Source: Anaerolineales bacterium
Lineage (GTDB): Bacteria; Chloroflexota; Anaerolineae; Anaerolineales; UBA11579
DNA length: 64,000 nt
Reading direction: 5' to 3'
Assembly (NCBI GenBank): GCA_019637675.1
Contig: JAHBVE010000001.1
Coordinates: 434,001-498,000 of the forward strand
Below are positions 43,174-52,002 of the stretch, in pieces. The translations under genes were made by a program, and so were the position numbers. Below the pieces are notes generated by a model, which was not told the origin of the DNA, did no database searches, and saw only the letters and a list, made by a program, of their open reading frames with translations. Positions within the stretch are counted from its first letter, which is position 1; every line of letters begins with the position of its first letter.

Positions 43174-44367
43174 TTATGCCAATTGCCCGCCCTCAATTTC
43201 CCAGCGGGCGGCGGTATCCAGAAACTCAGGCGTGAACAGGTTGAAGTCGGTAGTGGTGAGCAGCACCTGATCGCTGTTGGCGCGCAGGCGCTCCAGCAGA
43301 TCGGCGCGGCGGCTCTCGTCAAGTTCGGCCAGCACTTCGTCGAGCAGCAGCACCGGGCGCTGGCCGCTGCGAGCGTGCATCCATTCCAGTTCGGCCAGCT
43401 TGAGGGTCAGCAGGGCGGTACGCACCTGGCCGCGGCTGCCATAGCTGCCCAGATCCACCCCGTTACCGAGGAAGCGCAGTTCGTCACGGTGGGGGCCTAG
43501 GCTGGTGGTGCCGCGGGCCATATCCTCGCGGCGCGCTTTTTGCAGGGCGGCCAGGTAGCCGGTCTCGATCTTTTCGGCGGAGACGCCGCTGCGGTCGGTC
43601 GGCGCGTCCAGCAGAGTGCGCTGGCCGGCGGGGGCGGGCAGCGGGTCATAGCTGGGCTGGTAGCTTAGGCGCAGCACCTCAGCGCCGCGGGTCAGGCCGT
43701 GATGCAGGCGGGCGGCGGCCTGCTCCAGCTCCTGGATGGCGCGGAAGCGCGCCGCCAGCACCTGCGCCCCGCGGGCGGCCAGGCGCTGGTCCCAGAAGTC
43801 CAGTTGGCTTAGGTCGCCGCCGTTCTCGCCCAGCTGGCGCAGCAGGGCGTTGCGCTGGGTCAGCACGCTTTCAAATTCGCTCAGGTTCTCGCTGTACTGG
43901 GTCTGCACCTGCGCCAGCGCCAGATCCAGGTAGCGGCGGCGGTGGCGCGGCGTGCCGTCGATGATCTGGAGCATCTGCGGCAGGAACAGCACCGCCTGGA
44001 ACTGGCCGACGACCTCGCTGGCTTTCTTCTTGGCGCCATCCAACAGCACTTCCTTGCGGCTGCGCTCACCGTTGCGAGTCTGGTCTTTGATGACGCGGAT
44101 CTCCAGCTGGTGCTCGCGTCCGTTGCGCTCATAGGTGGCTTGCAGGCGCGCCACCGCCAGCGGGTTGCGGGCTTCGATGAAATTGATCAGCTGGCGGTCG
44201 GTCTCGGCGTGGAAAGAATTGAGCGTGGCGAGGAAGTAGATCGCCTCAAGCAGGCTGGTCTTGCCCTGGGCATTGCGCCCCACAATGAGCACGGCTTGCT
44301 GCGGCACCTCGACGTCGAGACGCGCAAAGTTGCGAAAATGGGTGAGCGAGAGGCGCTTGAGCTGCAT
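43174..44367 (-). CDS. recF: DNA replication and repair protein RecF
   Basis: The 397-residue SMC-like ATPase loads RecA at gaps. The start MQLKRLSLTHFRNFARLDVEV, Walker A GRNAQGKTSLLEA, the typical LATLNSFHAETDRQLI, the signature region GSYGSRGQVRTALLTLKLAELEW and Walker B VLLLDEVLAELD are present. It is preceded by def on the same strand, 10 bp away, and is not in the usual dnaA-dnaN-recF cluster, although it may still be co-transcribed with def. Confidence 0.96.
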   Translation of the reverse strand: MQLKRLSLTHFRNFARLDVEVPQQAVLIVGRNAQGKTSLLEAIYFLATLNSFHAETDRQLINFIEARNPLAVARLQATYERNGREHQLEIRVIKDQTRNGERSRKEVLLDGAKKKASEVVGQFQAVLFLPQMLQIIDGTPRHRRRYLDLALAQVQTQYSENLSEFESVLTQRNALLRQLGENGGDLSQLDFWDQRLAARGAQVLAARFRAIQELEQAAARLHHGLTRGAEVLRLSYQPSYDPLPAPAGQRTLLDAPTDRSGVSAEKIETGYLAALQKARREDMARGTTSLGPHRDELRFLGNGVDLGSYGSRGQVRTALLTLKLAELEWMHARSGQRPVLLLDEVLAELDESRRADLLERLRANSDQVLLTTTDFNLFTPEFLDTAARWEIEGGQLA

Positions 44368-44377
44368 GCGGCTGGCC

Positions 44378-44905
44378 TCAGGCCGCGGAGGGGTCTTGTT
44401 CAGTTTCTTCGTCTGGCTTGATCTCGTACACCTTCTGAGCTCGTTCGGTGAACAGCACCCCGTTGAGGTGGTCGATCTCGTGCTGGAAGATGCGCGCCAG
44501 CCAGCCCTCGGCTTTGATCTTGAGCGGGTCGCCGTTGCGGTCCTGCGCCACCACGGTGACGCCCAGCGAGCGCTCGACCTCGGCCAGGATGCCCGGGAAG
44601 GACAGGCAGCCTTCGGTGCCCATCTCCTTCTCGCGGCTCATGCGGCTGATCTCAGGATTGATGAGGGTGAAGAGCTGCTTCTCGGCCGGCTCTTCGTCTT
44701 CGTTCTCAGGCTCGCCGTACTCGATCACCACTACGCGTAGCGGCACATTGACCTGCGGCGCGGCCAGGCCTACGCCGGGCGCATTGCGCATGGTCTCGAT
44801 CATGTCGTCGATCAGGGTCTGGACCTCGGCGTCAATGCGTTCCACGCGCTGGGCTTTCTGCTCCAGAATCTCGTTGGGGTAGTTAACGATCTCTCGGGTT
44901 GCCAT
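44378..44905 (-). CDS. def: Peptide deformylase
   Basis: The 175-residue enzyme removes the N-formyl group from new proteins. Motif 1 GVGLAAPQV, motif 2 EGCLSFPG (metal Cys) and motif 3 QHEIDHLNG (metal His and catalytic Glu) are intact. An acidic insert (about 70-85, PENEDEEPAEKQ) lies between motifs 1 and 2. The C-terminus is acidic. It lies 17 bp downstream of the membrane-protein gene and 10 bp upstream of recF, so the three genes may form one operon. Confidence 0.97.
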   Translation of the reverse strand: MATREIVNYPNEILEQKAQRVERIDAEVQTLIDDMIETMRNAPGVGLAAPQVNVPLRVVVIEYGEPENEDEEPAEKQLFTLINPEISRMSREKEMGTEGCLSFPGILAEVERSLGVTVVAQDRNGDPLKIKAEGWLARIFQHEIDHLNGVLFTERAQKVYEIKPDEETEQDPSAA

Positions 44906-44922
44906 TGTGCATTACCAAGCGG

Positions 44923-46587
44923 CTATTCTACCGCCTCGCCATCCTCGCCCGTCCGGCGCAGGCCGCGGGTGCGTTCTTCTTCATAGACTTTGAGCCATTC
45001 GGCCATGCGGCTGCGCTCGTCCTGGTCGCGCTGCTTTTGCGCTTTCAGCTTGAAGGCTTCGATGCGGGCGAAGATGTCTTGCTGTACCTGGGCAGGGTCG
45101 TGCACGCCGTCAAAGTCGAGCCAGCTGTCGCCCACGTTGATGCGCACCACGCCGAAGTTGAACAGCAGGCCCAGCAGGCCGATGCGGTGGTTCTCCAGAC
45201 TGAGCACGTTGGCCAGTGGGGCGGTCTTGGTGATCAGGCTGCCGAGCGGCTTCTTCTCCGAGTCCATCAGGCTTTCGGGCGTGAGCATGTAAATATCGTT
45301 CTGCCAGTCGACATAGTGATAAACAATGAAGCCAATGGGGATAAGCAAGGCGATGAGCATGATCAGCCAGCCGGTGCTATCGCTGGGCAGGCCGGCGTAT
45401 ACAAAGTTGACCGCCCACAGCACGCCGGCGAAGGCCAGGGCCGGGAAGAACAGGGTGCCGAGCAGCTTGGCCCAGTGCTTGTGATAGATGATCTTGTCGC
45501 CGTCAATCGTGCGGGTAGGGAACAGCCACAGCCGTTCGGTGTGGCTGCGGGTTTGAGCCGCCGTGGCGACCGGGCGCAGGCTGGCGCGGTTGTACGGGGC
45601 AGTGCCCAGGCTCTCACGCACGGTCTGGCGAATGTCATCATGCCTGGCCACCCGCGCCCCGCGGCGCTGGCGCAGTACGTATTCCTCGACCAGAAACTTG
45701 GTGGTTTGCGGGTCACCGACCTTGGGCATCGAGACGGTGCTGGTGAAGGTTTGGATCATCACATCGCCAAAACCCAATATGCGCCCCAGCAGGGTGGTGT
45801 GTGTGTTGACCGACTGTACGGTCTCCAGTGGAGCTTCGACCCGGCTGGCCGAGCGCAGCAGCTTTTGCTCCAGCCAGACCACGCGCTGGTCGGTCAGCAC
45901 GTAATAGTCGTTGCGCCAGTCCATCAGCTCCCAGGCGGCCCAGCCGCCGGCGCCCAGCAGCAGGCCGAAGGCGGCCAGCAGCCAGGGCACCGGGTTGGCC
46001 GCCTCCAGCCCGAAGAGCACGCACAGCATGCTGCCGATCGCCAGCACCATGGCGCGGGCTAGGCGCAGCCACAGGGCGGCTGAGTGCTTGCGCATCACGA
46101 ACTGGATCGATTCGTCGCGCCCCAGCCAGTCGAACTGGCTGTCAGGCTTCAGGCTGCGGCCGGCCGCCAGCGTGCGCAGGCGCTCGGCCAGAGCGGGGAA
46201 GGCTTGCAGGAGCCGCTCCAGGTCCCGCCGCGGCAGGTACAGCACGCGGGTGGCGTGCAGGGCTTTGACGCGCGAGACCTGGCTGCCGTCAAGGGCAAGA
46301 CTGCGGGCACCGAACACATCGCCATTTTGCAGGCCAGAGGCCACCACCTGGCCGTGGGTGTTCACCAGCTCGCAGCGCAGGTGGCCGCTGACGACGATAT
46401 ACAGGTTCTCGGCCAGTTCGCCCTGCTCGTACAGCTCTTGCCCGCGTGCCAGCGGGTATTCAATAAAACGGGCGGCGATGTACTCGAAATCAGCTTCGCG
46501 GATGTCTCGGAAGAGGGCCAGTTCCTTTAAAAGTGACATGCGTTCAGCAAGGCTGCTCGTCTTGCTGGCGCCGTTATCTGCTGCCAT
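44923..46587 (-). CDS. Cyclic-nucleotide-binding-domain protein with two membrane-bPH units
   Basis: Residues about 20-140 form a Crp-type cyclic-nucleotide-binding domain (GQELYEQGELAENLYIVVSG, NGDVFGARSL). After that come two similar units, each with two membrane helices (about 172-215 and 375-420) and a bacterial PH-like domain opening with DWRNDYYVLTDQRVVW in the first and DWQNDIYMLTPESLM in the second. A charged coiled tail (about 500-550) ends the protein. I know no characterised protein with this build; a nucleotide-sensing membrane scaffold is a guess. The internal duplication is visible in the sequence. Confidence 0.72.
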   Translation of the reverse strand: MAADNGASKTSSLAERMSLLKELALFRDIREADFEYIAARFIEYPLARGQELYEQGELAENLYIVVSGHLRCELVNTHGQVVASGLQNGDVFGARSLALDGSQVSRVKALHATRVLYLPRRDLERLLQAFPALAERLRTLAAGRSLKPDSQFDWLGRDESIQFVMRKHSAALWLRLARAMVLAIGSMLCVLFGLEAANPVPWLLAAFGLLLGAGGWAAWELMDWRNDYYVLTDQRVVWLEQKLLRSASRVEAPLETVQSVNTHTTLLGRILGFGDVMIQTFTSTVSMPKVGDPQTTKFLVEEYVLRQRRGARVARHDDIRQTVRESLGTAPYNRASLRPVATAAQTRSHTERLWLFPTRTIDGDKIIYHKHWAKLLGTLFFPALAFAGVLWAVNFVYAGLPSDSTGWLIMLIALLIPIGFIVYHYVDWQNDIYMLTPESLMDSEKKPLGSLITKTAPLANVLSLENHRIGLLGLLFNFGVVRINVGDSWLDFDGVHDPAQVQQDIFARIEAFKLKAQKQRDQDERSRMAEWLKVYEEERTRGLRRTGEDGEAVE

Positions 46588-46706
46588 GCGGGCATTTTAG
46601 CATGCGCAAAAATCGTGCGCTTTTGAGGGCGCACGGCGAATAAATTGGCCCTCATGTTAGAATTTTTGCCACTCCCCAGGCTGAAACACAGACGAGGTCA
46701 ATACAA

Positions 46707-48152
46707 ATGCCCATTCACTTCGGTACAGACGGCTGGCGCGCCGTAATTTCCGACACCTTCACCTTTGCCAACCTGCGCATGGTGGCCCAGGCGATCGCCG
46801 ATGCGATGCGGGCTGACTTGCAGAGCAACGGGGGCGAGCAATCGCCGCTGGTGGTGGTGGGCTTCGATACGCGCTTTTTGTCTGACCGCTTTGCGGGTGA
46901 TGTGGCCCGCGTGCTGGCCGCCAACGAGTTCCGCGTGCTGCTGGCGGAGGCGGATGCGCCCACGCCGGCCATCTCCTACGCGGTGCGGGAGCACAAAGCC
47001 ATCGGCGGGGTCATGATCACGGCCTCGCACAACCCGCCGCGCTACAACGGCGTCAAGCTCAAGGCCGCCTATGGCGGCTCAGCTCCGCATGAGCTGTGCC
47101 ACCGCGTGGAAATTTACCTGAGCGATAACGAAGCGCGCGGCCGCGGCGCCTCGGTGATGGATTTTGAGCATGCCGTGGAGCAGGGGCTGATCACCCGTTT
47201 TGACCCCATGCCAGCCTACAAAGCTCACCTGGCGACCTTGATCGATTTTGAGACCATTCGCAAGAACCCACAGAAGGTGGTCGTGGATTCGATGTTCGGC
47301 TCCGGCCGTGGCCACATCGCTGCCATGCTGCGCGAGGCGGGCTGTGATGTCGTTGAGATCCGCGGCGAGATGAACCCCGGCTTTGGCGGCGTGCACCCCG
47401 AGCCGATCATGCCGCACTTGCAGGCGCTGGTGGACGCCCTCGCCGAGCACCCGGGCTATTACGGCGTGGCCACGGATGGCGACGCCGACCGGGTGGGGGC
47501 GATGGACGAAGACGGCGTCTTCGTGGACCCTCACAAGATCATGTCGCTGGCCCTGCGCCATTTGGTCGAGACACGCGGGCACAAGGGTAAGGTGATCCGC
47601 ACCGTATCCACCACGCGCATGATCGACCGGCTGGCCGCCAACTACGGCCTGCAGGTTGAGGAGACCCCGGTGGGCTTCAACCACATTGCCGACCACATGC
47701 TGGCGGGCAATGTGCTCATCGGCGGCGAGGAGTCGGGTGGGATCTCGTTCACCGGCCACATCCCCGAAGGCGATGGCGTGCTGATGGGGCTGCTGGTGGT
47801 CGAGATGGTAGCGCGCTCCGGCAGCACGCTGCGGGCCCTGGTGGCAGACCTGCTGGCCAGTGTTGGCCCGGCGCACTATGAGCGCAAGGACCTGCGCCTC
47901 AGCCGCCCGGTCGAGAAGAAAGTGATGACCGCCAAACTCACCGAGGAAGCGCCCGAAGCGATCGGCGGCGAGAAAGTGCTCGAAGTCGTCAGCCGGGATG
48001 GCAGCAAGTACATCATGGCGGATGACTCCTGGCTGCTTATCCGCCCCTCGGGCACGGAGCCGGTGCTGCGTGTGTATGCCGAGGGCCGCACGCCCGAGAT
48101 GGTCAAGGCGCTGATGGCCTACGGCGAGCAGGTAGCAGCTAGCGTTTCCTAG
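46707..48152 (+). CDS. Phosphoglucomutase/phosphomannomutase family protein
   Basis: The 481-residue alpha-D-phosphohexomutase has all four active-site loops: phosphoserine loop ITASHNPPRYNGVK, metal loop DGDADRVG, sugar loop GGEESGGI and phosphate-binding loop RPSGTEPVLRVYAE. It interconverts hexose 1- and 6-phosphates; glucose versus mannose preference cannot be decided from the motifs. TAGAAT lies about 50 bp before the ATG. It converges with rlmN, overlapping by 4 bp. Confidence 0.95.
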   Translation: MPIHFGTDGWRAVISDTFTFANLRMVAQAIADAMRADLQSNGGEQSPLVVVGFDTRFLSDRFAGDVARVLAANEFRVLLAEADAPTPAISYAVREHKAIGGVMITASHNPPRYNGVKLKAAYGGSAPHELCHRVEIYLSDNEARGRGASVMDFEHAVEQGLITRFDPMPAYKAHLATLIDFETIRKNPQKVVVDSMFGSGRGHIAAMLREAGCDVVEIRGEMNPGFGGVHPEPIMPHLQALVDALAEHPGYYGVATDGDADRVGAMDEDGVFVDPHKIMSLALRHLVETRGHKGKVIRTVSTTRMIDRLAANYGLQVEETPVGFNHIADHMLAGNVLIGGEESGGISFTGHIPEGDGVLMGLLVVEMVARSGSTLRALVADLLASVGPAHYERKDLRLSRPVEKKVMTAKLTEEAPEAIGGEKVLEVVSRDGSKYIMADDSWLLIRPSGTEPVLRVYAEGRTPEMVKALMAYGEQVAASVS

Positions 48153-49198
48153 CTCATCCTGACCTCCGGTACGCTGGCATGCAGCTGCCCGCAGGCAGCC
48201 TGGATCTCATCCCCGAACGAAGAACGCACCGTCACTTTCAACCCGGCCTGCTCCAGCCAATTGCGGAACTGGCGGATGTGGGCCTCGCTGGGCCGCGCAA
48301 AACGCTCGGCGGCGAAATCATTGGCGTTGTGGCGCAACAGATTGACGTGGAACAGCCGCGTCTGCCGCCCACGCGCCTGCAGCAGGGCCGCCAGGGCAGC
48401 CGCATGCTGGCGGCTGTCGTTCACACCCTCTAGTAGCAAGTAAGCGATGTAAACCTTGCGATGGGTGCGCGCAATGTGCTCATCCAGTGCGTCGAATACT
48501 TCTTCGATCGGGTACTTGCGATTCAGCGGGATCAGCTGGCTGCGCTGCTCGTTGAACGGAGAGTGTAGTGAAAAGGTCAGGTTGACCTGCGGCTGCGCTT
48601 GCGTGAGCTGGCGCATGGCCGGCACCAGGCCGATAGTCGAAACCGTCAGCCGGCGCGGGCTGAGCGCGAACAGCGCCGGATCGGTGAGGCATTCCAGGGC
48701 TGTGAGCAGGTTGGGATTGGCCAGCGCTTCGCCCATGCCCATGAACGAGATGCTGTCGAGCGGCTGGCCCAGCGCACGGAAGTACAGCGCCTGATCGCAG
48801 ATCTCGTCTGCGCTTAGGTTGCGCTGCAGCCGCATGGCGGCTGTAGCGCAAAACCGGCAGCCGAAGCCGCAGCCCGCCTGGGTGGACAGGCAGTACGAGC
48901 GCCAGCCAGCGCGGTAGCGCATGGCCACGGCTTCGATGCGGCGGCCATCGTTCAGGGTGAAGAGGTATTTCTCAGCCTGGGCAGCTCGGCTGACCTGGGC
49001 TGGCGCCAGGCTGAGCAGGTGATCGCCAAACTGCTGCGCCAGCGCCTGGCGCAGCCTGCCGGGCAGCGCCTGCATGGCGCTGAACTGTAGCACGCCGCGG
49101 CGGAAGACAGCCTCAAGAATTTGTTGAAAGCGATACGGCGCCGCGCCATGCTGGCGTACGGCGCGTTGGATCTGGGTATATCGGTGTGCACGGGGCAT
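48149..49198 (-). CDS. rlmN: 23S rRNA/tRNA adenine-C2 methyltransferase (RlmN-like radical SAM)
   Basis: The 349-residue protein carries the radical-SAM CxxxCxxC as Cys110, Cys114 and Cys117 (AGCGFGCRFCATA). The conserved Cys103, seven residues earlier, and the C-terminal Cys in QAACGQ are the two catalytic cysteines of the RlmN/Cfr mechanism. FMGMGEALANPN and NLLRHNAND follow the family. RlmN is more likely than Cfr, given the general similarity and the housekeeping context. A small frame with a strong ribosome site overlaps its start. Confidence 0.92.
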   Translation of the reverse strand: MPRAHRYTQIQRAVRQHGAAPYRFQQILEAVFRRGVLQFSAMQALPGRLRQALAQQFGDHLLSLAPAQVSRAAQAEKYLFTLNDGRRIEAVAMRYRAGWRSYCLSTQAGCGFGCRFCATAAMRLQRNLSADEICDQALYFRALGQPLDSISFMGMGEALANPNLLTALECLTDPALFALSPRRLTVSTIGLVPAMRQLTQAQPQVNLTFSLHSPFNEQRSQLIPLNRKYPIEEVFDALDEHIARTHRKVYIAYLLLEGVNDSRQHAAALAALLQARGRQTRLFHVNLLRHNANDFAAERFARPSEAHIRQFRNWLEQAGLKVTVRSSFGDEIQAACGQLHASVPEVRMS

Positions 49199-49271
49199 CA
49201 GTGACCTCGCTACGCGCTAAGTGGTGGATGGTGGCTTGCGAATCGACGGCAAAGATGAACATGCGAAACAT
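49113..49271 (-). CDS. Possible 52-residue small ORF overlapping the rlmN start
   Basis: AGGAGG, the best Shine-Dalgarno sequence nearby, lies 5 nt before an ATG at 49271. The frame runs 52 codons, overlaps the first 80 bases of rlmN in another frame, and has no family resemblance. Translation through it could influence rlmN, or the AGGAGG could serve nothing. Coding evidence is weak. Confidence 0.25.
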   Translation of the reverse strand: MFRMFIFAVDSQATIHHLARSEVTDAPCTPIYPDPTRRTPAWRGAVSLSTNS

Positions 49272-49299
49272 GACTACCTCCTGAACTTGGGTGGGAAAC

Positions 49300-49327
49300 A
49301 AAAAACGCCGCGGGCAAGCCGCGGCGT
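49300..49327 (-). terminator. Minus-strand terminator between the PyrK-like gene and rlmN
   Basis: On the minus strand ACGCCGCGG-loop-CCGCGGCGT is followed by TTTTTT. It would end transcripts from the PyrK-like gene, or attenuate reading into rlmN, as no promoter is visible in the 28 bp between it and the small ORF. Confidence 0.7.
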
Positions 49328-49485
49328 CACAAACACACAGTGATATGAATCAGAAAATAGAGGCGTTGGCAGACCCGGAAACGACAACAGGCGATGCTGC
49401 TGTCAACTGTAAGGGGACTACCACGTTGTCATTTAAGAACGTACCTCCGTAATCTCAACCCAGTCTACCGCCAACATCAGGCTTG

Positions 49486-50190
49486 TCAAGCCGCAGGCAG
49501 CAGGTCGCCCAGGTTGAAGACTGGCCCCTGATTGCAGGCCAGCCGCGCTTTGCGCGGGGTGGCAAAGCTGCACACGCCGCACTGCGCCAAGCCGCCGCAC
49601 GGCATGGGCGGGGTCACCAGCGCCTGGCCGCGCAGCGTTTTTGGGGCACGCTCGTGGATACCCAGCAGGCGGGGCAGCTCGTCTATTTGCGCAGGGGGAA
49701 GATCCAGCGCGATGAAGTCCGCCCAGGCCAGCCCAGCCGGCAGGGCGGCCAGGGGCTGGATCTCGAACTGGCTGGGCAGCTCGCCCAGAGGTTCGTCGCA
49801 GAACACCGCCACCGCGTCCGCTTCGGCAGCCAGCGGCAGCAGGCGGGCGGCATTGCGCCCGCTGGCTGCCAGTGCCAGCCGGCGCGTGTTTGGCGGCAGG
49901 TTGAAGCCGCGGCCCAGCGGGCCGCGCAGACGCAGTTGCGTACCGGGCTGCCAGCCCGCTGGCAGCGGGCTGGCTACGGCCAGCTCGGTGGTATCCCCTT
50001 TCGCTTCTGGCGGCATGTGGCCGGCCGCGAACAGCTGCACCGCCAGCGCGGCCAGGCTGTCCGCCGGGTCATGCGCCTGCAGGTATTGGCCCGGGCGGGG
50101 CAGGGCGGCGGTGGGTAGTTGCAGGCGCGCCGCGGCGTTCTGATACCGTTCTAACAGGAGCGTGGACAGGTGGGCCGTATAATGATTCAT
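49486..50190 (-). CDS. PyrK-like electron-transfer flavoprotein subunit
   Basis: The protein of about 234 residues ends with a cysteine cluster, MPCGGLAQCGVC plus a later Cys in RLACNQGP, typical of the 2Fe-2S domain of dihydroorotate dehydrogenase electron-transfer subunits (PyrK). The N-terminal part, with PRPGQYLQAHDP and LRLRGPLGRGF, fits the FAD-binding ferredoxin-reductase fold. The NAD-binding middle is less conserved. ATG 50190 starts the family part; an upstream start 24 bp away is less likely. No pyrD is next to it. Confidence 0.72.
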   Translation of the reverse strand: MNHYTAHLSTLLLERYQNAAARLQLPTAALPRPGQYLQAHDPADSLAALAVQLFAAGHMPPEAKGDTTELAVASPLPAGWQPGTQLRLRGPLGRGFNLPPNTRRLALAASGRNAARLLPLAAEADAVAVFCDEPLGELPSQFEIQPLAALPAGLAWADFIALDLPPAQIDELPRLLGIHERAPKTLRGQALVTPPMPCGGLAQCGVCSFATPRKARLACNQGPVFNLGDLLPAA

Positions 50191-50271
50191 CGCAACCTTT
50201 CGGCATGCTACCACGCCAACCCGTAGCAGATCGTGGGCGCCAGCCGTTTTGATGCTCTATGAGGAGGAGCA

Positions 50272-51300
50272 ATGGAACTCGTTAGCATTCTTGCATTTCT
50301 ATCTGCTGTAGCCTGGCTGCTGGTCATCGGTGTCATCGCCCTGGTGGTGGTGCGCGCCGTGCGCAGCCGCGGCATCAAAGGCGTGGGCGGCATAGCTGGT
50401 GGCGGCTTGCTGATCGCCGGCACGGTTGTGCTGGCGATCCTGCTCAGCACGCTGGCGGCTGGCCTGGTGTTCATCCAGCCCAATGAGCGCGGCGTGGTCA
50501 TCAGCGCCACCCAGGGCGGCATTCGCAATGAAGCATTGCAGCCCGGCCTGCATTGGGTCGTGCCGTTCGCCGAAAATGTGATCCCGTACACCATCGCCCG
50601 CCAGACCTATACCATGTCGGTGGTGCCGGAGGAAAGCGATGTATTCCGCGATGATGCGGTCGAGTCGCGCACCTCGGATGGCCAGATCGTGCATGTCGAC
50701 GCTTCGGTGATCTTCTCCATCAATCCAGAAGAAGTCGTGGATGTACATATCCGCTGGCAGAACCGCTACATCAACGGCATGGTGCGCCCGATCGTGCGCG
50801 GCGTGATCCGCGATGCCGTTGCTCAGTTCGGCATCGAGCAGGTCTACAGCACGCACCGCCTGGAATTGACCGAGAAGATCTCGGCCGAGCTGCAGCGCCG
50901 CTTTGAAATGAACGGCCTGGAGCTTGTGGATTTTGTGGTGCGCAACATCGCCTTCTCGGCTGAATATGCCGACTCGGTGGAGCAGAAGCAGATCGCCGAG
51001 CAGCAGGCCCAGCAGGCCGCCTTTGTGGTTGAGCAGCGCCGCCAGGAAGCTGAGCAGGCCCGCCAGGTGGCACAGGGCGTCGCCGATGCTGCTGTCATCC
51101 GCGCCCAGGGTGAGGCCGAGGCCCGCTTGATCCAGGCGGAGGCGGAGGCTGAGGCGTTGCGCATGCTGGCCGAAGCCATCGGCCAGAATCCGGATATCTT
51201 GACGTTGGAGTACATCCAGAAGCTGGCGCCCAACATCCAGGTGATGTTGGTGCCGACAGATAACCCGTTCCTGCTGCCCTTGCCGAGCACCAATCCTTAG
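50272..51300 (+). CDS. SPFH/prohibitin-domain membrane protein
   Basis: The 342-residue protein has two N-terminal membrane helices (about 5-28 and 42-68), then an SPFH domain (about 70-230) that begins FIQPNERGVVISATQGG, and a coiled-coil region rich in Glu/Ala/Gln (about 240-300). Such proteins form large membrane scaffolds and can control FtsH. GGAGGAG lies before the ATG. A 12-bp hairpin follows the gene. No NfeD partner is adjacent. Confidence 0.9.
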   Translation: MELVSILAFLSAVAWLLVIGVIALVVVRAVRSRGIKGVGGIAGGGLLIAGTVVLAILLSTLAAGLVFIQPNERGVVISATQGGIRNEALQPGLHWVVPFAENVIPYTIARQTYTMSVVPEESDVFRDDAVESRTSDGQIVHVDASVIFSINPEEVVDVHIRWQNRYINGMVRPIVRGVIRDAVAQFGIEQVYSTHRLELTEKISAELQRRFEMNGLELVDFVVRNIAFSAEYADSVEQKQIAEQQAQQAAFVVEQRRQEAEQARQVAQGVADAAVIRAQGEAEARLIQAEAEAEALRMLAEAIGQNPDILTLEYIQKLAPNIQVMLVPTDNPFLLPLPSTNP

Positions 51301-51320
51301 GCAGTATTCGATAACAGCAA

Positions 51321-51348
51321 CAACGGCCAGCCGCAAGGCTGGCCGTTG
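51321..51348 (+). terminator. Hairpin at the end of the SPFH gene
   Basis: CAACGGCCAGCC-GCAA-GGCTGGCCGTTG is a perfect 12-bp stem with a GNRA loop; the T-run after it is interrupted (TGTTTAATATT). Confidence 0.65.
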
Positions 51349-51401
51349 TGTTTAATATTATTTATGATATAACCCATATAAATCTGCGCTCATTTTATAT
51401 T

Positions 51402-51424
51402 TAGTTGATTTTATTTATCAACTA
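51402..51424 (+). promoter_or_regulatory. Operator-like palindrome upstream of ferritin
   Basis: TAGTTGAT-TTTATTT-ATCAACTA is a perfect 8-bp inverted repeat in an AT-rich stretch. A possible -10 TAGAAT lies at 51439-51444, which puts the palindrome over the -35 region, a place for a repressor. It resembles the marR operator at 32276-32296 in sequence (TAGTT...AACTA) and in size. Confidence 0.5.
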
Positions 51425-51465
51425 GGTTGAACATGTGGTAGAATATGGCCCACAAAGGAGCAAAA

Positions 51466-51981
51466 ATGTTAATTAGTAAGACGCTTGAAAAAGCCATCAA
51501 TGACCAAGTGGGGCGCGAGTTTGGCGCCGCCATGCAGTATGTCAACATCGCCTCATACTTCACGGCTGAGAACATGCTGTTGTTCGGCAAACTGTTCTTC
51601 GAGCAGGCCGCTGAGGAGAACCAGCACGCCATGAAGTTTGTGCGCTATGTGCTGGATGCCGGCGGCACGATCGGCGTGCCGGCCATCCCCCAGGCGCGGG
51701 CCGACTTCAAGTCCCCTGAGGACGCGGTAGGCGCCGCGCTGCAGTGGGAGGAGGAGGTCACCCGCCAGATCAACGAACTGATGGATATCGCCGTCAAGGA
51801 GAAAGACTACATCGCCCAGGAGTTTTTGGGCTGGTTCGTGAACGAACAACTGGAGGAAGTCTCCAAGATGAGCACCATCCTGAGCGTGATCCAGCGCGCC
51901 GGCGACAACCTGCTGCTGGCCGAGCAGTATGTGCAAAACACCCTGGCCGACATCGAAACGGTGGAGGGCGGCTCTAAGTAG
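51466..51981 (+). CDS. Bacterial non-haem ferritin
   Basis: The 171-residue four-helix protein stores iron. Ferroxidase-type residues are visible in NDQVGREFGAAMQYVNIA, FFEQAAEENQHAMKF and NEQLEEVSKM. ATG 51466 is used because AAAGGAG lies 6 nt upstream; the frame is open 21 bp further. Helix segments and length match the FtnA group rather than bacterioferritin, which has a haem Met. The gene is a single unit with an operator-like palindrome in front. Confidence 0.93.
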   Translation: MLISKTLEKAINDQVGREFGAAMQYVNIASYFTAENMLLFGKLFFEQAAEENQHAMKFVRYVLDAGGTIGVPAIPQARADFKSPEDAVGAALQWEEEVTRQINELMDIAVKEKDYIAQEFLGWFVNEQLEEVSKMSTILSVIQRAGDNLLLAEQYVQNTLADIETVEGGSK

Positions 51982-52002
51982 TATAGGCAGGTGGTTATAA
52001 TA

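Noticed and set aside
44899..46062. 387-codon plus-strand open frame
   Set aside because: Antisense of the cyclic-nucleotide-binding-domain membrane protein.
49345..49452. 35-codon plus-strand frame beginning MNQKIEALADPETTT
   Set aside because: No ribosome site or promoter is visible, it lies opposite the leader region of rlmN, and nothing identifies it.
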